Assembly: GCA_018057705.1 (NCBI GenBank)
Contig: JAGPDF010000043.1
Coordinates: 1-41,044 of the forward strand
Direction of reading: 5' to 3'
DNA length: 41,044 bases
Source: Thermoanaerobaculia bacterium
Lineage (GTDB): Bacteria; Acidobacteriota; Thermoanaerobaculia; Multivoradales; JAGPDF01
The translations under genes were made by a program, and so were the position numbers. The notes below the pieces were generated by a model. That model was given only the letters and a program-made list of their open reading frames with translations, ran no database searches and was not told where the DNA came from. Positions within the stretch are counted from its first letter, which is position 1, and every line of letters starts with the position of its first letter. Positions 1 through 8,185 of this stretch are shown in pieces.

Positions 1-229
1 GTGCTTCCCGCTCGCTCTCGCGAGACAAAAACGGAAAGAGGCTCCGGAAGAGCGTTGATTTGTTCTTCATTGTCAACATTTTCGCGTGAGATGCAAGAGT
101 TTCGTGAAAGTTTTTTTCGAATCTCTCGCTTCAGCCGCGACGATTCGTGGCGCGAGAGGCGACATCACGACCGCGATCGAGCCGCTGCCGACGATCGCAA
201 TGCGCGCGCGCGGCGCCTCGCCGAAGGCT
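1..229. other. Intergenic left edge with an AT-richer patch
   Basis: I see no convincing gene here. The stretch from about 55 to 130 is clearly less GC-rich than the rest of the window and ends in a run of seven T at about 111-117. Just before that run, the sequences near 88-94 and 104-110 can pair into a short stem, so a weak plus-strand terminator for a gene left of the window is possible. Positions 173-179 and 192-198 form a perfect 7-bp inverted repeat about 30 nt beyond the recQ stop, without a following T tract on the minus strand. It could be a 3' hairpin for recQ. Both readings are weak. Confidence 0.3.
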
Positions 230-2062
230 TCAGTCTTCGTGTGGCGCGCCACCTAAGAGCGCGAGGAAGCGGCCGCCATAGCGCTCGAGTTTCTTCTCTC
301 CGATACCGGGAAGCTGCGCAAGCTGCGCGGCCGTGGTGGGCCGCAGCAGCGCCATCTCGCGCAGCGTCGAGTCGTGGAAGACGACGTAGGGCGGGACGCC
401 GGCGGCCTTGGCGAGCTCCAACCGCAGGGCGCGCAGGCGCTCGAAGAGCGCGCTCTCCGCGCTGCCGCCGGCGATTCCGGCGGCAGGGGCGCGGCCCTTC
501 GCCGCGCGCAGCTTCCTGCCCTTCTTCGCCGGTTCCTGCTCGAACCGGAACTCGACCTTCTCGGCGCCGCGGAGCACCGGCGCGGCACGCTCGGTGAGGG
601 CAAGGGTGTTGTGTCCCTCGGCGTCGGTGACCAGGAAGCCCCGCGCCACCAGCTGCCGGAAGACGCCGCGCCAGCGCCGGACGTCGAGCTCGGTACCGAC
701 GCCGAAGGTCGGCAGCTGGTCGTGGCGAAAGCGTTCGACCTTCTCCGTCTTCTCGCCGACGAGGATGTCGACCAGGTGCTGCGCGCCAAAGCGCTGGCCG
801 GTGCGGGCGACGGCGGAGAGGGCCTTCTGCGCCGCGATCGTGGCGTCCCAGGTGGAGATCGGCTCGAGGCAGGTGTCGCAGTTGCCGCAGCTTCGGGGAG
901 CCTCTTCGCCGAAGTAGCGCAGCAGGACCGAACGGCGGCAAGCGGTCGTTTCGCAGTAGGCGAGGAGCGCGTCGAGCTTGCGGCGCTCGACGGACTTCCT
1001 CTCCGGCGGCGCCTCGCCGCGCTCGATCATGGCCCGCAGCTGCACGACGTCGGCAAGGCCGTAGGCCATCCAGGCGTCGGCGGGGAGGCCGTCGCGCCCG
1101 GCGCGGCCGGTCTCCTGATGGTAGGCCTCGAGACTCTTCGGCGAGTCCATGTGGGCGACGAAGCGGACGTCCGGCTTGTCGATCCCCATGCCGAAGGCGA
1201 CGGTCGCGACGACGACGACCCCCTCTTCTTCCTGGAAGCGCGCGAGCACCCGCCGGCGTACGTCGGCGTCGAGCCCGGCATGGTAGGCGAACGCCTTCAC
1301 CCCCTTCTCGGCGAGGAGCGCCGCGGTCGCCTCCACCTTGGCGCGCGAGATCCGGTAGACGATGCCGGCGTCGCCGGAATGCTCGTCGGCGAGGAAGGCG
1401 AGAAGCTGCCGGCGGCCGCCGTCGTCCTTGTCGACCACGCGGTAGCGCAGATTCGGGCGGTCGAAGCTGGCGATGAACAGCCGCGCGTCCCGCAGCTCGA
1501 GTCGCTCGACGATCTCTCGCCGCGTCGGGGCGTCGGCGGTGGCGGTGAGGGCGATCCGCGGCACGCCGGGGAAGCGGGCGGCCAGGGTCGCGAGACCCAG
1601 GTACTCGGGGCGGAAGTCGTGCCCCCACTGCGCCACGCAGTGCGCCTCGTCGATCGCGAAGAGCGCCAGCCGGACCCGGCCGAGGAGGTCGAGGAAGCGC
1701 TCGGTCAGGAGCCGCTCGGGTGCCACGTAGAGCAGGTCGAGATCGCCGGCCAGGAAGCGGCGCTCGACGCGCGCCTGGTCGCGTCCGTCGAGGCTCGAGT
1801 TCAGGAACTCGGCCGCGATGCCGAGCTCGGCGAGCGCCGCGACCTGGTCCTGCATCAGCGCGATGAGCGGTGAGACGACGATGCCGGTGCCGGGGCGCAG
1901 AATCGCCGGAATCTGGTAACAGAGCGACTTGCCGCCGCCGGTCGGCAGGAGGACGACGGCGTTCCTGCCCTCGAGCAGGGTGTCGACGATCGCCTCCTGC
2001 TCACCGCGGAACTCCGGATAGCCGAAGAGCCGCAGGAGAACGCTCCGCGCCGCCTCGCTCAA
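230..2062 (-). CDS. recQ: ATP-dependent DNA helicase RecQ
   Basis: RecQ is a 3'-5' superfamily 2 helicase acting in recombination and fork repair in the cytoplasm. The 610-aa product matches the usual RecQ length. Visible parts are the Q motif near residues 12-25, Walker A PTGGGKS at 40-46, DEAH at 138-141, the helicase C lobe ending in HQETGRAGRDG near 315-325, four zinc cysteines (C375, C392, C395, C398) with the classical spacing, an RQC winged helix near 400-500, and an HRDC domain in the last 80 residues. I chose the TTG at 2062 because the open frame above it is the shadow of the overlapping glycosyltransferase, and SEAARSVLLRLFGYPEFR aligns with the normal RecQ N terminus. It follows the glycosyltransferase stop by 25 nt, so the two are probably cotranscribed. 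Confidence 0.95.
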   Translation of the reverse strand: MSEAARSVLLRLFGYPEFRGEQEAIVDTLLEGRNAVVLLPTGGGKSLCYQIPAILRPGTGIVVSPLIALMQDQVAALAELGIAAEFLNSSLDGRDQARVERRFLAGDLDLLYVAPERLLTERFLDLLGRVRLALFAIDEAHCVAQWGHDFRPEYLGLATLAARFPGVPRIALTATADAPTRREIVERLELRDARLFIASFDRPNLRYRVVDKDDGGRRQLLAFLADEHSGDAGIVYRISRAKVEATAALLAEKGVKAFAYHAGLDADVRRRVLARFQEEEGVVVVATVAFGMGIDKPDVRFVAHMDSPKSLEAYHQETGRAGRDGLPADAWMAYGLADVVQLRAMIERGEAPPERKSVERRKLDALLAYCETTACRRSVLLRYFGEEAPRSCGNCDTCLEPISTWDATIAAQKALSAVARTGQRFGAQHLVDILVGEKTEKVERFRHDQLPTFGVGTELDVRRWRGVFRQLVARGFLVTDAEGHNTLALTERAAPVLRGAEKVEFRFEQEPAKKGRKLRAAKGRAPAAGIAGGSAESALFERLRALRLELAKAAGVPPYVVFHDSTLREMALLRPTTAAQLAQLPGIGEKKLERYGGRFLALLGGAPHED

Positions 2063-2087
2063 GAGCGCCCGCCGGCCGGCGGTGCGC

Positions 2088-3188
2088 TCATCCGGCGTCC
2101 GCCAGGCCGATCCGGGCGAGCAGCGCCTGCTCGACCTCGGCGACCGGAATCTCGTGCAGGATGCCGCGATGCGTCGCGCATTCGCGGCGATGGCAGGGGA
2201 AGCAGGCCGGGCGCCGCGCGAGCACGATGTCGGCCGGATTCCACGGGCCGTTTCTCGCCGGATCGGTCGGACCGAAGAGCGCCACGGCGGGCGTTCCCAC
2301 TGCGCAGGCGAGGTGGAGCGGGCCGGTGTCGGCGGCGACGATGGCGCGCGCCCGCCGGGCGAGCGCCGCGAACTCGAGCAGCGAAGCCGGGAAGCTCGCG
2401 ATCGCCGCGCCCCCGGAGGCGGTGACGACGCGATGCGCGAGCGCCTCCTCGCCGGGTCCCCAGCAGACGAGGGTCGGAATGCGGCGCCGGGCGAGGCGCC
2501 GGGCGAGCTCGCCATACTGTTCGGCCGGCCAGAGCTTGGAGCTCCAGCCGCCCCCTGGATGGAAGAGGATCGGGCGCTCGACCGCGAGCGCCGCGAGCTC
2601 GCGATCGACCCGCGAGGCCTCGCGTTCGAAAGGCGGCAGAGGAAACTCGCGCCGCCCGACGGCGGAAAGACCCAGGGCGGCGAGCAACGCGAGGTTCTTG
2701 TCGATGACGTGCGTGACTCCGGGCGGCAGCGCATGGCGCTCGGTGAGCATCAGCGACGAGAGCGGTTCGCGGCGTGCGCTACCGCCGAAACCGATCCGGC
2801 GCCGGGCCCCGCTGACGCGTGCCCAGAAGCTCGACTTCCAGAGTCCCTGGAGGTCGAGCGCGATGTCGATGCGCGCCGCGCGGAGCTCGGCCACGGCCCG
2901 AGAGATGGCTCCCGGAACGAAGGGGCTGCGGGCAGGAATCGTCACGCAGGCGGCGACCGCCGGATTTCCGGCGACGAGCGGGCGCCCGGCGGGCTGCACG
3001 GCCCAGACGACCTCGAACCCGGCCGCCGCGAGCGCTGCCGCGACCGGCAAGGTGTGCACGATGTCGCCGATCGCCGACAGGCGCACGAGCAGGAGCCGCT
3101 CGCCTGCGCCGACGCCCGCTGCGAGCGCGGAGCCGGAATCGCCGCGGGGAGCCTCGGGGGTTGTCGGACTGGAAGAGACCGGGACCAT
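2088..3188 (-). CDS. Glycosyltransferase family 9 (heptosyltransferase-like)
   Basis: This 366-aa GT-B enzyme is of the WaaC/WaaF type, which adds heptose or a related sugar to lipopolysaccharide core on the cytoplasmic face. The nucleotide-binding opening RLSAIGDIVHTLP lies near residues 35-47. The HPGGGWSSKLWP segment and the motif ADTGPLHLACAVGTPAVALFGPTDP in the C-terminal half are hallmarks of family 9. About 30 low-complexity residues precede the first beta strand, so the true start could be a later codon. Its TGA is shared with an ATG of a 10-codon frame that leads to the recQ start. The exact sugar cannot be told from sequence. No lipid A or other core genes are adjacent. Confidence 0.85.
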   Translation of the reverse strand: MVPVSSSPTTPEAPRGDSGSALAAGVGAGERLLLVRLSAIGDIVHTLPVAAALAAAGFEVVWAVQPAGRPLVAGNPAVAACVTIPARSPFVPGAISRAVAELRAARIDIALDLQGLWKSSFWARVSGARRRIGFGGSARREPLSSLMLTERHALPPGVTHVIDKNLALLAALGLSAVGRREFPLPPFEREASRVDRELAALAVERPILFHPGGGWSSKLWPAEQYGELARRLARRRIPTLVCWGPGEEALAHRVVTASGGAAIASFPASLLEFAALARRARAIVAADTGPLHLACAVGTPAVALFGPTDPARNGPWNPADIVLARRPACFPCHRRECATHRGILHEIPVAEVEQALLARIGLADAG

Positions 3189-3199
3189 CGCAGGTCCGC

Positions 3200-3205
3200 A
3201 TGCTA
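3200..3205 (-). promoter_or_regulatory. Candidate -10 element for the glycosyltransferase-recQ unit
   Basis: On the minus strand TAGCAT sits about 12 nt upstream of the start codon at 3188, inside the 9-mer GGCTAGCAT. The same 9-mer pattern, GGCTAGNAT, precedes two other minus-strand genes in this window (31484-31492 and 39358-39366). No good -35 box is visible. If it is used, the transcript would be nearly leaderless. Confidence 0.3.
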
Positions 3206-3351
3206 GCCGATACGCCGCGACGGCGGCCTCGTCGCCCGGCGGAGTTCACCGGTTGCGGGCCACCGTCTGCCGACGCAGCGGTGACAGGTCCGCGGGCGCG
3301 GCGTAAGTTCCTCCCACAGCGCCGGACGAGCGTGGCGCGGAGGAGGGTGGG

Positions 3352-3747
3352 ATGGGCAGAATCGGCATGGATACGGTGAATCGAGGGATCTGGGGCTTCT
3401 TCCTGATCGCGGTCGGCGCGATGCTGCTGGCGGTGAACCTGGGAGTGGATCTGCCGCACCGGGTCTGGAACTACTGGCCCTTCCTGTTGATCGCCATGGG
3501 AACGGCGAAGCTCGCCCTCGGCGCGCGCGACGGCTGCGGCGACGGCTTCTGGCTGCTGCTCGGCGGGCTCTACGGCTGGATCAGCATCTGGCACGTCTGG
3601 GGGCTCGCCTGGGGGACGGCTTGGCCGATCTTCGTCATCGCCGGCGGTCTCTCGGTGCTGCTCAAACCGGCCTTCGCGCGCCGCAGGCGGCCCGACGGTC
3701 GCGATGGTGGACCGGCGAACGCCGTGGAGGTGGATCATGTCGGATGA
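3352..3747 (+). CDS. Small membrane protein, DUF5668 / LiaI-LiaF-like
   Basis: This 131-aa protein is built of four hydrophobic helices. The first is GFFLIAVGAMLLAVNLGVDL near residues 15-34, then WNYWPFLLIAMGTAKLALGA, two more tryptophan-rich helices, and a short basic cytoplasmic tail. This is the LiaI/LiaF N-terminal fold (DUF5668), found in proteins that tune envelope-stress two-component systems. The start is supported by a purine-rich GGAGGAGGGTGGG immediately upstream. It overlaps the next gene, which carries the same domain, by 11 nt, so the pair are likely membrane partners. Its molecular role is inferred only from the family. Confidence 0.75.
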   Translation: MGRIGMDTVNRGIWGFFLIAVGAMLLAVNLGVDLPHRVWNYWPFLLIAMGTAKLALGARDGCGDGFWLLLGGLYGWISIWHVWGLAWGTAWPIFVIAGGLSVLLKPAFARRRRPDGRDGGPANAVEVDHVG

Positions 3748-4486
3748 GTTCGGCCTCCGTACGTCACTGCGCGACCGTGCGCCCCGAAGTGCCGGCGAGG
3801 GGTCGGGTCCCGCAGCCTGGTTTTCGCCGCGACTCATCCTCGGTCTCGCGATCGTCGCGCTCGGCAGTCTCCTGCTGCTCGACAACCTGAACGTCATCGA
3901 AGCCGATCCGATCTACCGCTTCTTCTTCCCCGGAGTTCTCCTCGCGGTCGGCATCTCGGTCCTCGTCCAGGGCAGCATCTGGGGCTGGGTCTGGATCGTC
4001 GGCGGCGGGTGGGTGCTCGCCGAGAAGCTCGACTACGTCGAGCTCAGCTTCTTCCAGCTCTTTCTCCCGGGGGCGCTCCTTCTGGTCGGCGGCTCGCTCG
4101 TCTACCGGACCTTCGTCCGGCCGAGCTCGGCTCCTTCGGGACCGGAGGATCCGGCGAGCTACGTGCGCGCCTTCGCGGTGATGAGCGGCAACGAGCGCCG
4201 CGGCATCGCTTCGACCTTTCGCGGCGGCGACCTCGCCGCCTTCATGGGCGGCGTGACGCTCGACCTTCGCCAGGCGAAGATGACGCCCGAAGGAGCGGTT
4301 CTCGACACCTTCGCCTTCTGGGGTGGGATCGAGATCAAGGTGCCCGAGAGCTGGCAGGTGAGGGGGGAAGTGATCCCGCTCATGGGCGGCTTCGAAGACA
4401 AGACGCGCCCGAAGGCGGGCGCCGTCGAGGGGACGCTGGTCATCCGCGGCTTCGCCATCATGGGCGGGGTCGAGGTCTCGAACTAG
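3737..4486 (+). CDS. LiaF-like envelope stress sensor-regulator
   Basis: The 249-aa product has three to four N-terminal membrane helices of the DUF5668 type, beginning near ILGLAIVALGSLLLLDNLNV. A soluble C-terminal beta domain follows (about residues 140-249), with repeated FRGGDLAAFMGGVTLDL and FWGGIEIKVPE elements typical of the LiaF C-terminal domain. LiaF proteins restrain or transmit cell-envelope damage signals to a histidine kinase. A kinase gene begins only 11 nt downstream. I chose the ATG at 3737 because it has GGAGG 6 nt upstream. The family resemblance is clear, but the link to this kinase is inferred from order alone. Confidence 0.8.
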   Translation: MSDEFGLRTSLRDRAPRSAGEGSGPAAWFSPRLILGLAIVALGSLLLLDNLNVIEADPIYRFFFPGVLLAVGISVLVQGSIWGWVWIVGGGWVLAEKLDYVELSFFQLFLPGALLLVGGSLVYRTFVRPSSAPSGPEDPASYVRAFAVMSGNERRGIASTFRGGDLAAFMGGVTLDLRQAKMTPEGAVLDTFAFWGGIEIKVPESWQVRGEVIPLMGGFEDKTRPKAGAVEGTLVIRGFAIMGGVEVSN

Positions 4487-4497
4487 AGCGGGCGCCG

Positions 4498-5559
4498 ATG
4501 CACCCGATGATCGAACGCCCCGTCCGCCTCGTCGCCTACCTGGGCGTCGCCGCGATGTTCGGGGGGCTCCTCGCCTTGCTCGTGCAGGCGATCGCGCCGG
4601 GGAGCCTGCGCGGTGCCCTGGCGCTCTGTCTGCCGCTGGCGCTGGTCTACGCCTTCCAATGCCTCTCGGTCTGGTATCCGGTACGCCAGCTGCCGGCGAA
4701 CCGCGCCGGTGCGCCGCGTCTCGTCCTCCTGCTGGTCGTCGCGTCGTTCGCTTCGGCGGCCATCTGGACGGTCGTCGGACATCTCTGGGCGCGCCTGCTC
4801 GCCGAATCGGCCGGCTTCGCCGGGCTCCCGGCGCGCTTCGCGGCCGCGCTGCCGCTCTTCTTCGTCGTCGGTGTTTTCCTCTTCGCGCTCGCGACGCTGG
4901 TGCACTTCCTCTTCGTCGTCGTCGAGCGCTCGCGCGAAGCCGAGCGCCGGGGGCTCGAGCGCGAGGTGCACGCCCGCGAGGCCGAGCTCAAGTCGCTCAA
5001 GGCGCAGCTCGATCCGCACTTCCTCTTCAACAGCCTGAACTCGGTCTCGGCGCTCATCGGCTCGGACCCGCCGGCGGCCCGGCGCATGTGCTATCTGATG
5101 GCCGGCTTCTTCCGCAAGAGCCTCGGGCTCGGGCAGCGGCAGAGCATTCCCCTGGCGGAGGAGATCTACCTCGCCGAGACCTACCTCGCGATCGAAGAGG
5201 TGCGCTTCGGTGCGCGGCTGCGCACCCGCTTCCACGTCGCGGAGGAGACGCTCACGCTGGCCGTGCCGCCGCTCGTGCTGCAGCCGTTGATCGAGAATGC
5301 GGTGCATCACGGCATCGCGCACCTGGTCGAGGGAGGCGAGGTGACGATCCTCGCCGCGCGGCGCGGCGAGTTTCTGGAGCTTGCGGTCGAGAATCCTTGC
5401 GATCCCGAGCGCCCGGCTTCGCGCGGCGCCGGCGTCGGCCTCGGCAACGTCCGGGCGCGCATCGAGGCGCTCTTCGGGCATCGTGCGCGGGTCGACGTCG
5501 AAGCGCCGGCGGAGAGCTATCGTGTCCGCCTCCTCCTGCCCGCGGAACCTGCGTCCTGA
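4498..5559 (+). CDS. LytS/YehU-type sensor histidine kinase
   Basis: The product is a 353-aa membrane kinase. Four transmembrane helices fill the first 140 residues. A charged coiled linker follows, then the His_kinase (PF06580) motif LKAQLDPHFLFNSLNSVSAL, whose histidine is the expected phosphorylation site. The ATPase part shows the N box PLIENAVHHGI and the G box GVGLGNVRARIEALFG. No extracytoplasmic sensor domain is present, so sensing is probably within the membrane or through the LiaF-like partner upstream. The cognate regulator follows directly. The family normally pairs with LytTR regulators, and that holds here. Confidence 0.9.
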   Translation: MHPMIERPVRLVAYLGVAAMFGGLLALLVQAIAPGSLRGALALCLPLALVYAFQCLSVWYPVRQLPANRAGAPRLVLLLVVASFASAAIWTVVGHLWARLLAESAGFAGLPARFAAALPLFFVVGVFLFALATLVHFLFVVVERSREAERRGLEREVHAREAELKSLKAQLDPHFLFNSLNSVSALIGSDPPAARRMCYLMAGFFRKSLGLGQRQSIPLAEEIYLAETYLAIEEVRFGARLRTRFHVAEETLTLAVPPLVLQPLIENAVHHGIAHLVEGGEVTILAARRGEFLELAVENPCDPERPASRGAGVGLGNVRARIEALFGHRARVDVEAPAESYRVRLLLPAEPAS

Positions 5560-5625
5560 GCCAGTGGCGCGGGCGTCGCGAAGATGGCACCAACGACGGC
5601 GCCCGGGAGTGAGAGGATGCGTCCG

Positions 5626-6363
5626 ATGCGCGCCCTGATCGTCGATGACGAGGAGCTGGCCCGGGCGGTCCTGCGCGAGCTCCTTGCCGCCCACCCGGAG
5701 GTGGAGGTCGTGGGCGAGGCCGGAAACGGCTTCGCCGCCGTCAAGCTCGCCGAGGAGCTCGCGCCCGACCTGCTCTTCCTCGACATCCAGATGCCGAAGC
5801 TCTCCGGTTTCGAGGTGATGGAGCTCCTGGGAGACAAGGTCGCCGTGATCTTCGTCACCGCCTACGACGAGTTCGCGCTCAAGGCGTTCGACGTCCATGC
5901 GGTCGACTACCTGCTGAAGCCGGTCGAACCGGCCCGCCTCGGCGAGGCGATCGCGCGTGCGGCGAGGCGCCTCGACCTCGAGCAGGAGCGTCCTTCTGCC
6001 ACAGCGGTCGCCGCCGCGGCGCGGCCGCCCGGCCGGCCGCTCGAGCGCGTGCTGATTCGCGAAGAGGGTCGGGTGCACGTCCTGCCGCTCGCCAAGATCG
6101 ACTTCATCGAGGCCCAGGACGACTACCTGTCGTTCGCCGTCGGCGGCAGACGGCTGCAGAAGCAGCAGACCATGGGGGAGCTCGAAGCGCAGCTCGACGC
6201 CGGTCGTTTCGTGCGCGTCCATCGCTCCTACCTCCTGAACGTCGAGCGCCTCGCGCGGCTCGAGCTCTACGCCAAGGACAGCTGGATCGCGATCCTCGCC
6301 GACGGCACCCGCATTCCGGTCTCGCGCACCGGGCATGCGCGGCTCAAAGAGCTCCTGGGATGA
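5626..6363 (+). CDS. LytTR-family response regulator
   Basis: This 245-aa protein has an N-terminal receiver (residues 1-115) with the acidic pair in VDDEE, the phosphoacceptor in LFLDIQMPK, the switch threonine in FVTAYDEFAL and the lysine in DYLLKPVEP. An alanine-rich linker leads to a C-terminal LytTR DNA-binding domain. That domain starts at RVLIREEGRVHVLPLAKIDF and contains FVRVHRSYLLN. I preferred the ATG at 5626 over an in-frame ATG at 5584, because GAGAGG lies 9 nt upstream and the receiver begins at once. It probably regulates the ABC exporter genes that start 16 nt downstream, or its own operon. No direct repeat typical of a LytTR site was identified with confidence. Confidence 0.92.
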   Translation: MRALIVDDEELARAVLRELLAAHPEVEVVGEAGNGFAAVKLAEELAPDLLFLDIQMPKLSGFEVMELLGDKVAVIFVTAYDEFALKAFDVHAVDYLLKPVEPARLGEAIARAARRLDLEQERPSATAVAAAARPPGRPLERVLIREEGRVHVLPLAKIDFIEAQDDYLSFAVGGRRLQKQQTMGELEAQLDAGRFVRVHRSYLLNVERLARLELYAKDSWIAILADGTRIPVSRTGHARLKELLG

Positions 6364-6379
6364 AGGCGGGGGCGTCGGC

Positions 6380-7312
6380 GTGCTGATCGAGATCGAGCAG
6401 CTCGTCAAGGAGTACGACGGCCAGCGGGCGCTCGCCGGCGTCGATCTCGCGATCGCTGCCGGCGGCACGGTGGGCCTCCTGGGACCGAACGGGGCCGGGA
6501 AGACCACGCTGGTCGAGATTCTCGAGGGGCTGCGCGAGCCGACATCCGGCCGGGCGACCGTCTTCGGCCTCGATCCCCGACGAGACGCGCGGGCCCTGCG
6601 CCTGAAGATCGGCGTGCAACTCCAGGCGACCGCCCTGCCTCAGGAGCTGCGGATCTCGGAAGTCCTGCGGCTCTACGCGGCGCTCTACCCGAGCACCCTG
6701 GCGCCCGCCGTGGTGCTCGAGCAGGTCGAGCTCATGGGCAAAGAGCGCGCGCTGGTGCGCACCCTTTCCGGTGGCGAACGCCAGCGCCTGGCGCTCGCCC
6801 TGGCGCTCCTGCACGACCCCGAGTTGCTGATTCTCGACGAACCGACGGCGGCGCTCGACCCGGTGGCCCGGCGCGGCGTGCACGCAATCGTCGAGCGTCT
6901 CGCGGCGGCGGGCAAGACCGTGCTGCTGACGACGCACTACATCGAAGAGGCCGAGAAGCTCTGCAAGAGGGTGATCCTCCTGCGTCGTGGAACGGTGGTC
7001 GCGGACGGCTCGCCGTTCGAGCTCATCGGCCGCGCCGCGGGGCTCTCGACGCTCTGGATCGAGATCGAGGGGCCGTTCGATGCCGGCCCGCTCGAAGCGG
7101 CGGGTGCCGTCGCACAGGGTCACGAGGGCCGCCACCTGCGGTTCGCGGTCAGCGATCCTGGAGCGGTGATCGTCGCCCTCGGCGACCTGCTGCGCGCCGG
7201 CGGCGGGAGGCTCGTCGACCTGCGAATGCGCCGACCGACGCTCGAAGACGTCTACCTCGAGTGGATGGGCGAGAGCGCTCCCCAGGGACTCGGCGAGGAG
7301 CAGAACCCATGA
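6380..7312 (+). CDS. ABC-2 exporter ATP-binding protein
   Basis: The 310-aa ATPase subunit carries Walker A GPNGAGKTT near residues 35-43, the Q loop in GVQLQATALP, signature LSGGERQRLALALALL, Walker B LLILDEPTAALD and switch histidine TTHYIEEAEKL. The C-terminal 90 residues are the extension common in drug, bacteriocin or lipid exporters of the ABC-2 class. The GTG at 6380 gives the normal N terminus VLIEIEQLVKEYDG. The longer open frame upstream is the shadow of the regulator. It overlaps the permease start by 4 nt (ATGA). Adjacent to a LiaF-LytS-LytTR set, it may export or detoxify envelope-active compounds. The substrate is unknown. Confidence 0.9.
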   Translation: MLIEIEQLVKEYDGQRALAGVDLAIAAGGTVGLLGPNGAGKTTLVEILEGLREPTSGRATVFGLDPRRDARALRLKIGVQLQATALPQELRISEVLRLYAALYPSTLAPAVVLEQVELMGKERALVRTLSGGERQRLALALALLHDPELLILDEPTAALDPVARRGVHAIVERLAAAGKTVLLTTHYIEEAEKLCKRVILLRRGTVVADGSPFELIGRAAGLSTLWIEIEGPFDAGPLEAAGAVAQGHEGRHLRFAVSDPGAVIVALGDLLRAGGGRLVDLRMRRPTLEDVYLEWMGESAPQGLGEEQNP

Positions 7313-8163
7313 GCGTCGTCCGCAGCTCTCTGGCCCTCGCCTGGTCCTACCTGGTCGAAAACTCGCGCTCGCGGCCTGCGATCTTCTGGACGCTCGCCTT
7401 TCCGCAGCTCTTCCTCTTCGTATTCGCGTTCGTGTTCGCGGACGGTGAACCCGAGAAGGTCGCCTACATGATGCCCGGGCTGCTGACCCTGACCACGATC
7501 ACCTCCGCCTTCTTCGGTTACTCGATGCGACTCGTCGCCGAACGCGAGCGCGGAGCGCTGCGCCGGCTGCGGGTCACGCCGACGCCCGCGGGAGCCGTCG
7601 TGGCCGGACACATGATGCACGGGATGGTGAATCTCTCGGTGTCGCTGCTGTTTCAGCTCGCGCTCGCCAAGCTCATTTTCCGCTTTCCGATCGAAGGCTC
7701 GATCGGAAACCTCCTGGTCATGCTTCTGGCCGGCGAGCTCGCTTTCGTGCCGCTCGGGCTGTTCATCGGCTGCATTGGGCGGGACACGCGGTCGGCGCCG
7801 GCGCTGACCAACCTGATCGTGTTCCCGCTGATGTTCCTCTCCGGGAGCGCCATGCCGTTCTTCCTGCTGCCGGCGTGGGTGCAGAGCGTGGGGAGACTCC
7901 TGCCGGCGACCTACCTCAACGAGGGGCTCCAGCGGGTGATGATCGCGGGCCAGCCGCTCGCAGGACTCACCGGTCCGATCGCCGTCCTCCTTCTTTTCGG
8001 AGCGCTTGGACTGCTGCTCAACTCGATGCTCTTCCGCTGGGAGTCCTCGGACGCCCTGCCGCTCGGGCGCCTGGCGATCGGCCTCGCTCTCCTCGCCCTG
8101 ACGTTCGGCGCGGTCGCGCTGTGGGGCCCGGAGCTCTCCATGGCGACGGCTCCGAGCCTCTGA
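7309..8163 (+). CDS. ABC-2 type transporter permease
   Basis: The 284-aa protein has six predicted membrane helices in the ABC-2 arrangement. A first helix, AIFWTLAFPQLFLFVFAFVFA, is followed by a loop and RLVAERERGALRRLRVTPTP, the amphipathic coupling motif of this family. The helix LIVFPLMFLSGSAMPFFLLP precedes the conserved VGRLLPATYLNEGLQ segment. It is encoded with its ATPase by a 4-nt overlap and probably forms a 2+2 exporter. It ends the plus-strand envelope-response unit. The substrate cannot be deduced. Confidence 0.9.
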   Translation: MSVVRSSLALAWSYLVENSRSRPAIFWTLAFPQLFLFVFAFVFADGEPEKVAYMMPGLLTLTTITSAFFGYSMRLVAERERGALRRLRVTPTPAGAVVAGHMMHGMVNLSVSLLFQLALAKLIFRFPIEGSIGNLLVMLLAGELAFVPLGLFIGCIGRDTRSAPALTNLIVFPLMFLSGSAMPFFLLPAWVQSVGRLLPATYLNEGLQRVMIAGQPLAGLTGPIAVLLLFGALGLLLNSMLFRWESSDALPLGRLAIGLALLALTFGAVALWGPELSMATAPSL

Positions 8164-8170
8164 GACGGGG

Positions 8171-8176
8171 TATACA
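8171..8176 (+). promoter_or_regulatory. Candidate -10 element for the AI-2E family gene
   Basis: TATACA lies 9 nt before the start codon at 8186, in otherwise GC-rich DNA just after the permease stop. A convincing -35 box is lacking, because the appropriate spacing falls inside the permease coding region. A very short leader would result. Confidence 0.3.
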
Positions 8177-8185
8177 CTCGCCCGC

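Noticed and set aside
16-25. TCTCGCGAGA palindrome at the left edge
   Set aside because: This 10-bp palindrome in GC-rich DNA has no neighbouring features and is probably chance.
4483-6507. A 674-codon minus-strand frame over the kinase and regulator genes
   Set aside because: Its charged, motif-free product mirrors the real plus-strand genes and has no ribosome binding site of note.
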